From the NCBI RefSeq assembly GCF_900314615.1, contig NZ_OMWA01000027.1, positions 1-32,656 of the forward strand: DNA of 32,656 nucleotides, in the 5' to 3' direction. The notes beneath the pieces are model-generated. The model was not told the DNA's origin. It ran no database searches and saw nothing but the letters and a program-made list of their open reading frames with translations. The position numbers and the translations under genes are program-made. The DNA comes from an uncultured Methanobrevibacter sp. Its GTDB lineage: Archaea; Methanobacteriota; Methanobacteria; Methanobacteriales; Methanobacteriaceae. Positions 24,551-32,656 of this stretch are shown in pieces; position 1 is the stretch's first letter, and every line of letters begins with the position of its first letter.

Positions 24551-24560
24551 TATATAATTT
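24551..24560 (-). promoter_or_regulatory. TATA box for the membrane-anchored Ig-like gene
   Basis: The minus-strand AAATTATATA lies about 25-30 bases before ATG 24526, so the leader is very short. Confidence 0.45.
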
Positions 24561-24694
24561 GTGTTTAATGGCTGTTAAAAACCCATTTACCTAAATCAGC
24601 ACTGACATTTCATATGCCAAATTGCATTTTGAAAATTTAAATCAATTCATTTAATAAAATAAGAATTATAATCAAATTATTTTACTTTTTAAGA

Positions 24695-24732
24695 TGTAAG
24701 TGAGTACTTGCATTCGAAAAACTTTATATATG
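24695..24732 (+). promoter_or_regulatory. Promoter E with shared operator-like module (drives the LPxTG-type gene)
   Basis: TGTAAGTGAGTACTTGCA (24695-24712) is followed by TTCGAAAAACTTTATATATG. It is nearly the same as promoter D at 1163, 23.5 kb away. The RNA should start near 24752 and begin with a hairpin: GAGGTGTT (24761-24768) pairs with AACACTTC (24772-24779) around AAA. Confidence 0.7.
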
Positions 24733-24797
24733 ACCTTGTTCAAAGAATTAATTGTGCAAAGAGGTGTTAAAAACACTTCACTACGCAAGGTGATATA

Positions 24798-25190
24798 ATG
24801 AAACTCAAAAACAAAATTTTTGCAATACTCGCAATCTTCTGCCTGATCGCTTCTGCTTGTACAGTAAGCGCAGCTAATGAGACAAACTCAACATACACAG
24901 ACGACATGTACAACGAATACCCAACTGAAATACATGAAACAAACAATGCAACTGACAACTCCTCAGATCTTGACGCTGAAGCAATACATGATTCAATGAT
25001 TCTTCCGCCGGATTATGCCCACAGTGAAATGAACGCAACCGGACACGCTGCCGGTGAAAACGCAACTGCGACAAACACAACCAATGCGACTCAGACTCAG
25101 ACACTGCCTGCAACCGGTAATCCGATTTTAGTATTGCTCGCTGTCGGAGCAGTTCTTGGAGGAGCAGGCGTTTTAAGAAGAAAAAAATAA
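24798..25190 (+). CDS. Small secreted LPxTG-type cell-wall protein, 130 aa
   Basis: AAGGTGAT precedes the ATG. Residues 1-26 form a signal peptide ending VSAA. The mature part is acidic and rich in Asn and Thr, with many N-x-S/T sites (NET, NST, NNAT, NATATN). The C-terminus is a textbook sorting signal: LPATG at 103-107, a hydrophobic stretch, then RRKK. In Gram-positive bacteria a sortase cuts between T and G and joins the protein to the wall. Methanogens with pseudomurein walls can also encode sortases, but none lies in this window. It has no enzyme domain, so a coat or spacer role is inferred. Confidence 0.8.
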   Translation: MKLKNKIFAILAIFCLIASACTVSAANETNSTYTDDMYNEYPTEIHETNNATDNSSDLDAEAIHDSMILPPDYAHSEMNATGHAAGENATATNTTNATQTQTLPATGNPILVLLAVGAVLGGAGVLRRKK

Positions 25191-25217
25191 ATTAAAATAT
25201 TTTTTTATTCATTTTTT

Positions 25218-25241
25218 TAAAGCATGAGAAATCATGCTTTA
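25218..25241 (+). terminator. Perfect 10-bp hairpin with GAAA loop after the LPxTG-type gene
   Basis: TAAAGCATGA pairs with TCATGCTTTA around GAAA. Two T-runs (about 25199-25206 and 25212-25218) lie before it and would themselves stop archaeal transcription. The hairpin may protect the 3' end or stop transcripts coming from the opposite side. The rest of 25191-25457 holds surface-gene element R3. Confidence 0.45.
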
Positions 25242-25300
25242 ACACCATCCATTTTTACTTTAACATCCGCTTTTTTTAAAACCAGATCCGTTTTTAGCCT

Positions 25301-25369
25301 GTGATATACACATATCCCACAAGAAATCATCTTCTAAAAACCGAAATGTTAACGTTAAAGTAAAATTCG
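25301..25369. repeat. Surface-gene 3' element, copy R3
   Basis: GTGATATACACATATCCCAC (25301-25320) and GTTAACGTTAAAGTAAAAT (25348-25366) match the second and third boxes of R2 with the same spacing. The third box is identical to R2 over 19 bases. It lies downstream of the giant adhesin gene on the minus strand. Confidence 0.55.
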
Positions 25370-25457
25370 TTTAAATAAATTAAAAAAAAGCCCCATACCA
25401 TTATAATAATCAAAGCAAACTTAAAGAAAAAAGGTTAGAAGAAATATATGATTTCTT

Positions 25458-28400
25458 CTATTTGATTGTTATTTTAACTTTACTGGATGACGGATTGTAT
25501 GTATTGTCACCGGCATAGCTGACTACTGCATTGAAAATACCTCTTTTGGTTATTTTAAGGCTGAAAGTAGCCTGACCTTTAGCATTTGTTTTTGCAGTAT
25601 ATGTTTTACCGTTGATTTTCAGGGAAACTTTTTTGCCTGATGCAAGGTAAGTTTTACCGTCAGCAGATGATCCAGGGATTGTTTTTAAAGTAACTGTGTA
25701 TTTTTTGGTTTTTGCGCTGGCCTTGAAAGTCTTTGCGCCGGCAGATATTGAGGTTGGCTTCTTGTTTATTGTTACTTTAAACACTTTCATGGAAGCATCG
25801 TATTCCTCATCATCCATAAATACCACTACAAATGTGTATAAACCTGAGTTTTTGAGGTTAATCTGAACATTTGCATAACCATTTGCATCAGTTGTTCTGA
25901 TTAAAGTTACACCGTTATATCCGATATAAACTGTTTTATCTGCTATTGGCCTTCCGTTAGCATCCCTGAGCTGTACAGTGAAATTGTTACCTCTCTCACC
26001 GACATAATAGTCACATGCATACTGTGTGAAGTCCTCTCCTACAATAACGGTTGACAGTCTTTGAGGAGTCATTGTGATTGTAATGTTTGAAGGAGCATAA
26101 ATATCACTTCCCAGATATTCAACGACTATTACAGCACCGCCTTGTGATATAATTTCAAATGAACCGTTAGCGTCACTGACAGCGGAAGCAGAAATACCAT
26201 TTATGGTGTATGAAATGTTTGCACCAGAAATAGGATTTCCAAAAGCATCACTTAAAACCAGTGTAACCTTATTTGCGACAACGACAACATCTGCGAATTT
26301 TGAAGCAATTCTGCCGACAGATACTGTAATATTTTTACATGAAGAAGCATACTTTTCATTGCCTGCAAATTTCACGGTAATATTGGCTGTACCTGCACCG
26401 ACAGCAGTAACCTTACCAAGAGAATCGACAGTAGCAACTTTAACGTCACTGGAGGTATATTCAAGCTCACCGGCTTCAGATGGAGTTAAACTAGCTTTAA
26501 TCTCAGCACTGTCGCCGACATTGATTTCAATGTTATCACTCTCAATACTGACGAATGTTTCAACTTTACTTACAGTTACGGTAATTTCTGTTGAATTTAA
26601 AACGTATTTGCCGTCGCCTCCAACAGTCAAATTGATTTTGGCAGTACCTTCCCTAAGGGCTGTGAGAACACCGTTTTCCAGAGATACAACACCGGAGTCA
26701 TCCACAGTATAAGTAACGTTCAAACCTTCAGGAGAGGTGGTTACATTAATGGTGGCATTATCACCGATTATCATGGAAATGTCTTCGGCACTTACAGAAG
26801 CGTTATTTAAAGCGATAGTTACTGTAATGTTTATGCTTGAAGCAGCATATAGGCCATTTTGAATAAATCTTACAGTAATATTGGCCCTACCTTCACCGAC
26901 AGCAGTAATCTCTCCAATGCCGTTGACGGTAACGACACTCACGTCACTTGAAGTATAATCAAGCTCACCGGCTTCCGCAGGAGTTAAACTAGCTTCGATT
27001 TTAGTGCTGTTTCCAACATTGATTTCAATATTATCCCCCTCAACAGTGATGTTGGTAGCAATTCTGACAGTTACAGTAACGTTTTTACATTCCGCTGCAG
27101 CGTACTTGTAATTACCGATAAATCTTACAGTAATATTGGCTGTACCGTTACCCACAGCAGTAACCTCACCAAGAGAGTTAACACTAACAACACTCACATC
27201 ACTGGAGAGATACTCAAGCTCACCAGCCTCAGCAGGAGTTAAAGTAGCATTAAGATTAACCTCATCATCAACTATCAAATCAAGCTTATCAACAACACTG
27301 ATAGAAGTGTTAACTTTACTGACAGTTACAGTAACGTTTTTACTTTCAGCCGCAGCGTACTTGTAATTACCTGCAAATCTAACAGTAATATTGGCTGTAC
27401 CGTTACCTACAGCAGTAACCACACCATTACTGTTTACACTAACAACACTTACATCACTTGAGACATATTCCAGCTCACCAGCCTCAGCAGGAGTTAAACT
27501 AGCATTAAGATCAGCTACCCCATCAACTATCAAATCAAGCTTATCAGCAACGCTGATTGAAGTGTTGATTTTACTGACAGTTACGGTAATTGTTGTTGAA
27601 TTTAAAAGATACCTGTTGTCTCCTCCAACGGTTAAATTGATTTTGGCAGTACCTTCTTTTAAACCGGTGACAACACCGTTTTCAACTTTAACAACACCGG
27701 AGTCATCTGCTGTATAAGTAATATTCAAACCTTCAGGAGTAGTTGTTGCAGCAATAGTGACGTTTTCATCAACTGTCATGGAAATATTCTCAGCACTGAC
27801 GGAAGCATCGGCCAGAGCGACTGTTACAAGAACGTTTTTGCTTTCAGCTGCAGAATATTCGTCATTACCTGTGAATTTAACAGTAACAATAGCAGCACCG
27901 CCAGTAATACCTGTAACTTCACCTAGACTGTTAACAGTAACAACACTCTCATCACTTGATACATAAACCAGCTCACCGGCTCCCTCAGGAGTTAAACTGG
28001 CATTGAGCCTGATTACTTCATCAACCTTCATTTCAAGTTTACTGACAACGTCAATGACTGCAGGAAGCTTGCCGACAGTTACAAGAATGTTTTTGCTTTC
28101 AGCTGCAGCATACTTGTCATTACCTGCAAATCTTACAGTAACAATAGCACTGCCTCCGCTCATAGCAGTAAGTTCTCCAATTTCATTTACACAAACAACA
28201 CTCTCATCACTGGAAGAATAATTAAGCTCACCGGCTCCCCCAGGAGTTAAAGTAGCATTAAGATTAACTACATCGCCGACAGTCATCTCAACCTTATCAG
28301 CTACATCAATTGAAGTATCCACTTTGGACACAGTCACAATAATATCTTTACTTGCATCAGCATAGTAATAATCACCTTTGAAACTCACAGTAATAATGGT

Positions 28401-31400
28401 GCTGCCTGCACCGACAGCTGTAACTTCACCACTGCGGTTTACTATGACAACACTTTCATTACTGGAAGCATAATCCAGCTTACCTGCTTCAGAGGGACTC
28501 AAAGTAGCATTAAGGTTAAGCATATCACCAACTTTCACATCCAGTTTATCAACAACATCAATTGAAGTTTCATGTCTGTTGACAGTTACAGAAAAGACAC
28601 CTTCAGAAGCCTCATACATATCATTGCCCGGAAAACTTACAGTAATCTGAGCAGTACCTACACCGTAAGCCGTAAGGAACCCTGAAGGGTCAACATAAAC
28701 AACATTATCATCACTGGATTTATAATGCAGCTCGCCTGCCTCGCCAGGAACCAAAGCAACATCAGACATATGTTCACCGTCAATATACATATCAACATGG
28801 CTATCAAAAATTTCAATAGTAGTAGGAATCTTGCTGACGGTTACAATAATGATTTTATTTTCAGCGGCAGTATATTTCTCATTACCGGCAAAACTCACAG
28901 TAATATAAGCGCTGCCTGCACCGACTGCTGTTATCTCTCCGGCATCATTTACTCTGACAACATTCTCATTGCTGGAGGTGAAATTCAGCCTGACATCATC
29001 AGGATAGTTTAAAGTAGCATTAAGCTCAACAGTATCGTTAATCTTCAAAGCAACACTGTCAGCTGCGGAAATGACCGGATGAATCTTTTTGACAGTTACA
29101 GTAATGATTTTATCTTCAGCAGCATAATATCTATCATCACCGGCGAAACTCACAGTAATATTTGCGCTGCCTATACTGACGGCTGTAAGCTCACCAATAT
29201 CATTTACAGTAACAATACTTTCATTGCCGGATGTGAAATTCATCTGAGCAACACTGCCGGAGTTTAATGTAGCATTAAGGTTAACCTTATCACCAATATT
29301 AATATCAACGCTGTCAGGTGCTGAAATGACAGCTGAGGTCTTGCTGACAGTTACTTTTATCTCAGTTGTGTTTACAGCGTAAACTCCGTCACCTCCAACG
29401 ATGACAGTTATTGTGGCGTTTCCGCCTTTAAGAGCAGTAACCCTACCTTTTTCATCAACACTGACAACACCTGAATCATCAGCAACGAATGTTACATTCA
29501 AACCTTCAGGAGAAGTTACAGCAACAATATCAAATGTATCATCAACAGCCAAATTCAAAGTAGCGTTATTTACGCTTACTTGAGCATCATTTAATGTGAC
29601 TGTAACTTCAATAGTTTTGTTCTCACTGGCTGCATATTTCTCATCACCTGCAAAGCTTACAGTAATAACAGCACTACCTTCACCAACAGCTTTAATTTTA
29701 CCGTTTTCTACACGAACAACACTTGAATTGGAAGAAGCATATGTGAGATTTCCCGCATCTGCAGGTGTTAAAGTGGCGAGAGAGTCAATTTCCCCATTGA
29801 CTTTCAAATCAATAGTTGAATTTTCAACACTGATTTCAGTTGAAACCTTGCTGACAGTTACTTTAACCTCAGTAGAATTTAAGGCATAAACTCCGTCACC
29901 ACCGACTTTGACTATAACAGTGGCATTACCGCCTTTAAGAGCTGTGAGTTTACCCTTTTCATCAACACTGACGACACCAGAATTATCCTCCACATAAGTA
30001 ACGTTTAAACCTAAAGGATTGGTTACAGCAACAATATCAGATGTATTGCCGGCAACCAAATCAAGAGTAGCATTATTTACGCTTACACTGGCATCATTTA
30101 ATGTGACTGTGACTTCAATATTGGTTTGGCAAGCCTCATACCTGTCATTGCCCTCATAGCTTACAGTAATATTGGTGCTTCCTTCAGCCAAAGCTTTAAT
30201 TTTCCCGTTTTCAACAACAGCAACACTTGAATTGGAAGATAGGTATGTGAGATTACCTGCATCAGCCGGTGTTAAAGTAGCTCCTATGTCAGTTTCATTA
30301 TTTACTTTCAAATCTACAGTTGAATTAGCAACATCAATTGTAGCAGGTATTTTTAAATTTGTTAAACTGATAGTATATGATGCTGTTTCATATTTAGCGG
30401 TTACTCCTGCATTACCATCTTTTTTGACAGTATATGTTATCTCTTCACCTATTGAAGATGCATTTTTATCCAATTGTCCAAGTGTCTGGGATAAATCCAG
30501 AGTGATGTTCATTTTTGATGCGCCGTAATCTCCGACATTGCTTCCGTCATAAGACTGCAATTTAAAGGTAATTGTTGAGTTTTCATCCAAGATAATTTCG
30601 CCAGGATTAGCTGTTGCGTTTAAAAATAGCCAGCTGGCTAAATTGATTCCAACATTTGAAGGTGTTTTATCATAATTTGAAGCATTGTTTCCAAACCAGT
30701 TATTGCGGGCAGTAACTCCACCAATACTATTTATGACTGTAGAAACCTGATTATTTAAAAATATTGAGTCATGAATCACATTGCCTCCGCTTGTAACCTT
30801 TGCAATGTAAATCAGCCTCTGTCCAGTGTTATTTATGAATTTTCCTGAAATATCAACATTAGTTGCTGTCTCCTTGAAATAATTGGTTGCCTCGTTATGA
30901 GTTAAAGAGGATCCTTTTATAGTGTTGGAGATGAAATTTCCTGATATGTGAACATTAGTTACTGCCTTATTGAAATAGTTAGCACTACCTCCATTGGTAT
31001 TACCGGATCTTGTTGCTTTGTTGTTAATGAATTCCCCAGTTATATTAACATTATTTGCTGTACCAAAGTAATTTGCTCCACCATTACCCGCAGTGTTGTT
31101 AATGAATTTAGCATTTATATTAGAATTAGAAGCCGTACCTACCCCGATTGCACCACCACGGTCCTTTGCAGTGTTATGAATAAATATGGAATTTATAGTT
31201 AAATTAGAAACTTCATTTGAAATATAGACTGCACCTCCAATTCCAGATCTATCACTAGCAATAGATGCAGAATTATCAATAAATGAGGCATTTATATTTA
31301 AATTAGTAATTTTATTATAAAAATAGGTTGCGCCACCATATTTAGCGACATTATTCCTAAACTCACCATATACAGAAACATTTTCAGCATCATATGAAAA

Positions 31401-32324
31401 GGAAACTGCACCACCATCATCACCAGCAGTATTAGCAATAAATGTAGCATTTATATTGGAATTAATAGTTTTTATTTTAAAATTGACTGCCCCACCATCA
31501 GCTTTAGCGACATTATTTCTAAATTCACCATACACATTAACATTATCACCTGCAAAAATGAAAACTGCACCACCATTAGAACCCGCAGAATTATCGATAA
31601 ATGTGGAATTTAAAATCGAATTAGAAACCGTACCATAAACATAGACTGCACCACCTTCATTTGCTGTATTATTAATAAATGTAGCATTTATAACTGAATT
31701 TGAAATACCGATATTAACATAAATTGCACCGCCATTGCCTGTTGCTTTTCCATTTTTAAATGTCAAACCATAGATATTTATGGAACTGGCAGAAACTGTC
31801 CAGATGTTATTATTTGCCTGACCGTCAAAAATCACTTCCCCGTCACCGTATTTTTCAAAAGTTAAGATTTTACCAATTGTCAGGCCCGTGTTATTTTCAC
31901 CGGCGTATGTTCCAGGAGCAATCCTGATAACATCACCGGCACTGCTTCCTGCCAATACCGCTTTAAGTGAGTTGAAAGGACTTTCTTGACTTCCATCACC
32001 CCCAGAAGCTGCATTTGCATCAACATACCAGGTATTGTCAGCTTTAAGCACCTCAGAAGACCCGTCATGCTTATAAATTTCATTATTTTCACTGCTGTCG
32101 GCAGACAACAGATCGTCCCCGTCATTTCTAAAATCATTACTGTCATCAGATTTGTTATACACTGAACTTGAATCTGATGCAAGCTTTTTTATAACCATAC
32201 TGGTCGAATCATCAGCAGCCAATTCATCTGTTTCATTTGCACCTGCAGCGCTCGCTGAAGCTATGAATAAAAAAAGAATCAAAAATAGTGATAATACGAC
32301 CAATGAATATCTTTTATATTTCAT
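25458..32324 (-). CDS. Giant adhesin-like surface protein, 2288 aa, beta-helix plus Big_2-like repeats
   Basis: The best start is ATG 32324, with GGGG six bases upstream. The ATG at 32354 would place the ribosome binding site inside the gene. Residues 1-26 form a signal peptide. From about 100 to 560 there is a parallel beta-helix of FINNTA...GGAVY-type rungs. From about 650 to 1990 I count 16 Ig-like repeats of about 83 residues. Twelve are of an LTPAEAGEL-Y-SSD type and four (numbers 2, 4, 11, 15) of a PEGLNVTY-DDSGVV type; these resemble Big_2. Three further Ig-like domains end in KITIK. Asn-linked sites are dense. It lacks a sorting signal or membrane anchor. It probably mediates contact with host, food particles or partner microbes. 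Confidence 0.85.
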   Translation of the reverse strand: MKYKRYSLVVLSLFLILFLFIASASAAGANETDELAADDSTSMVIKKLASDSSSVYNKSDDSNDFRNDGDDLLSADSSENNEIYKHDGSSEVLKADNTWYVDANAASGGDGSQESPFNSLKAVLAGSSAGDVIRIAPGTYAGENNTGLTIGKILTFEKYGDGEVIFDGQANNNIWTVSASSINIYGLTFKNGKATGNGGAIYVNIGISNSVINATFINNTANEGGAVYVYGTVSNSILNSTFIDNSAGSNGGAVFIFAGDNVNVYGEFRNNVAKADGGAVNFKIKTINSNINATFIANTAGDDGGAVSFSYDAENVSVYGEFRNNVAKYGGATYFYNKITNLNINASFIDNSASIASDRSGIGGAVYISNEVSNLTINSIFIHNTAKDRGGAIGVGTASNSNINAKFINNTAGNGGANYFGTANNVNITGEFINNKATRSGNTNGGSANYFNKAVTNVHISGNFISNTIKGSSLTHNEATNYFKETATNVDISGKFINNTGQRLIYIAKVTSGGNVIHDSIFLNNQVSTVINSIGGVTARNNWFGNNASNYDKTPSNVGINLASWLFLNATANPGEIILDENSTITFKLQSYDGSNVGDYGASKMNITLDLSQTLGQLDKNASSIGEEITYTVKKDGNAGVTAKYETASYTISLTNLKIPATIDVANSTVDLKVNNETDIGATLTPADAGNLTYLSSNSSVAVVENGKIKALAEGSTNITVSYEGNDRYEACQTNIEVTVTLNDASVSVNNATLDLVAGNTSDIVAVTNPLGLNVTYVEDNSGVVSVDEKGKLTALKGGNATVIVKVGGDGVYALNSTEVKVTVSKVSTEISVENSTIDLKVNGEIDSLATLTPADAGNLTYASSNSSVVRVENGKIKAVGEGSAVITVSFAGDEKYAASENKTIEVTVTLNDAQVSVNNATLNLAVDDTFDIVAVTSPEGLNVTFVADDSGVVSVDEKGRVTALKGGNATITVIVGGDGVYAVNTTEIKVTVSKTSAVISAPDSVDINIGDKVNLNATLNSGSVAQMNFTSGNESIVTVNDIGELTAVSIGSANITVSFAGDDRYYAAEDKIITVTVKKIHPVISAADSVALKINDTVELNATLNYPDDVRLNFTSSNENVVRVNDAGEITAVGAGSAYITVSFAGNEKYTAAENKIIIVTVSKIPTTIEIFDSHVDMYIDGEHMSDVALVPGEAGELHYKSSDDNVVYVDPSGFLTAYGVGTAQITVSFPGNDMYEASEGVFSVTVNRHETSIDVVDKLDVKVGDMLNLNATLSPSEAGKLDYASSNESVVIVNRSGEVTAVGAGSTIITVSFKGDYYYADASKDIIVTVSKVDTSIDVADKVEMTVGDVVNLNATLTPGGAGELNYSSSDESVVCVNEIGELTAMSGGSAIVTVRFAGNDKYAAAESKNILVTVGKLPAVIDVVSKLEMKVDEVIRLNASLTPEGAGELVYVSSDESVVTVNSLGEVTGITGGAAIVTVKFTGNDEYSAAESKNVLVTVALADASVSAENISMTVDENVTIAATTTPEGLNITYTADDSGVVKVENGVVTGLKEGTAKINLTVGGDNRYLLNSTTITVTVSKINTSISVADKLDLIVDGVADLNASLTPAEAGELEYVSSDVSVVSVNSNGVVTAVGNGTANITVRFAGNYKYAAAESKNVTVTVSKVNTSISVVDKLDLIVDDEVNLNATLTPAEAGELEYLSSDVSVVSVNSLGEVTAVGNGTANITVRFIGNYKYAAAECKNVTVTVRIATNITVEGDNIEINVGNSTKIEASLTPAEAGELDYTSSDVSVVTVNGIGEITAVGEGRANITVRFIQNGLYAASSINITVTIALNNASVSAEDISMIIGDNATINVTTSPEGLNVTYTVDDSGVVSLENGVLTALREGTAKINLTVGGDGKYVLNSTEITVTVSKVETFVSIESDNIEINVGDSAEIKASLTPSEAGELEYTSSDVKVATVDSLGKVTAVGAGTANITVKFAGNEKYASSCKNITVSVGRIASKFADVVVVANKVTLVLSDAFGNPISGANISYTINGISASAVSDANGSFEIISQGGAVIVVEYLGSDIYAPSNITITMTPQRLSTVIVGEDFTQYACDYYVGERGNNFTVQLRDANGRPIADKTVYIGYNGVTLIRTTDANGYANVQINLKNSGLYTFVVVFMDDEEYDASMKVFKVTINKKPTSISAGAKTFKASAKTKKYTVTLKTIPGSSADGKTYLASGKKVSLKINGKTYTAKTNAKGQATFSLKITKRGIFNAVVSYAGDNTYNPSSSKVKITIK

Positions 32325-32555
32325 ATTTTTCCCCATATCAAGTAAAAACTTCAAATAAAGCCTTTTGGCGATTAAATTTACACATGTTAATTATGAAAAA
32401 TGTATTGGGCAAACATTATTGAATCAATATTTGCAATAATTAAACACTTTATGAATCTATTTTTGTAAAATTATACATAAATACATTTAGAAAAAATAGT
32501 GATTTTCAAGCCTGTATAGATTAAAAATAATTTTTACCTTAATAATGCAAGAATA

Positions 32556-32578
32556 CCACGACCTCTTTTAGGTCGTGG
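32556..32578. mobile_element. Perfect hairpin, possible end of an IS200/IS605-type element
   Basis: CCACGACCT pairs with AGGTCGTGG around CTTTT. It is the only GC-rich structure in the last 300 bases. In some IS200/IS605 elements such a hairpin lies just after tnpB. On the minus strand a short open frame ending at 32601 (TINNQQKSQSK then stop) could be a tnpB tail, but it is too short to judge. The region 32355-32550 has no gene and holds the adhesin promoter, whose TATA box I cannot place with confidence. Confidence 0.35.
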
Positions 32579-32656
32579 ATGAATTGCAAGTTGGGTGTAC
32601 TTATTTTGATTGTGATTTTTGTTGGTTATTTATTGTTTTTGTGGGTTTAAAATTCT

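Noticed and set aside
26203..29889. Many plus-strand ORFs opposite the adhesin
   Set aside because: They recur in step with the Ig repeats and are rich in Thr, Ser and Pro, as expected from the antisense of a repetitive gene.
1..32656. tRNA or rRNA genes
   Set aside because: I saw no cloverleaf-like or rRNA-like GC-rich stretch on either strand.

Overview
The window looks like an accessory region from a host-associated methanogen of the family Methanobacteriaceae, most likely Methanobrevibacter or a close relative. The evidence is AT-rich DNA, archaeal TATA promoters followed by GGTGAT-type ribosome binding sites, a very large adhesin-like protein with parallel beta-helix and Ig-like repeats, and other secreted Ig-like surface proteins. 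This placement is inferred from gene content and style, not from a search.

Layout. Positions 1-120 hold the 3' end of a probable TnpB (IS200/IS605 type) and its terminal hairpin. From about 350 to 920 there are three compact, apparently non-coding transcription units in tandem. Each has the same unusual promoter module (a GTAAGTnnnTACTTGC-like inverted repeat, then CGAAAAACTTTATA), folded RNA segments and a T7 terminator. The same promoter module drives a 55-aa protein at 1249 and an LPxTG-type surface protein at 24798. A 56-aa coiled-coil protein (898-1068, minus) and three zinc-ribbon membrane proteins (1524-2905) follow.

Positions 3476-22146 form a defence island. It contains a NUDIX hydrolase overlapping a PLD-helicase (minus), a McrB-like AAA protein with a DUF2357/PD-(D/E)XK partner (minus), and a rearranged type I restriction-modification locus. 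The type I locus has a normal hsdR-hsdM-hsdS operon on the minus strand. Facing it is a second hsdM-hsdS-tyrosine recombinase operon on the plus strand. There is also a third orphan hsdS beside mcrB and a decayed hsdS fragment. All hsdS copies start at the same TTG inside a shared 11-bp box, and the three complete copies also share a 16-bp central box and about 70 bp at the 3' end. The opposite orientations and the embedded recombinase suggest an invertible system that shuffles specificity subunits. Only the copy behind hsdR-hsdM has a good ribosome binding site. The second HsdM carries NPKF in place of the catalytic NPPF.

Positions 22338-32324 encode the cell-surface set: two Ig-like secreted or anchored proteins, a small LPxTG-like protein and a 2288-residue adhesin-like protein with 16 Big_2-like repeats. 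A composite intergenic element lies downstream of each of the three minus-strand surface genes. A perfect hairpin at 32556-32578 may mark another IS605-type end.

The best candidates for undescribed biology are the tandem small-RNA array with its shared promoter module, and the shuffling locus with a methyltransferase paralogue altered at its catalytic motif.
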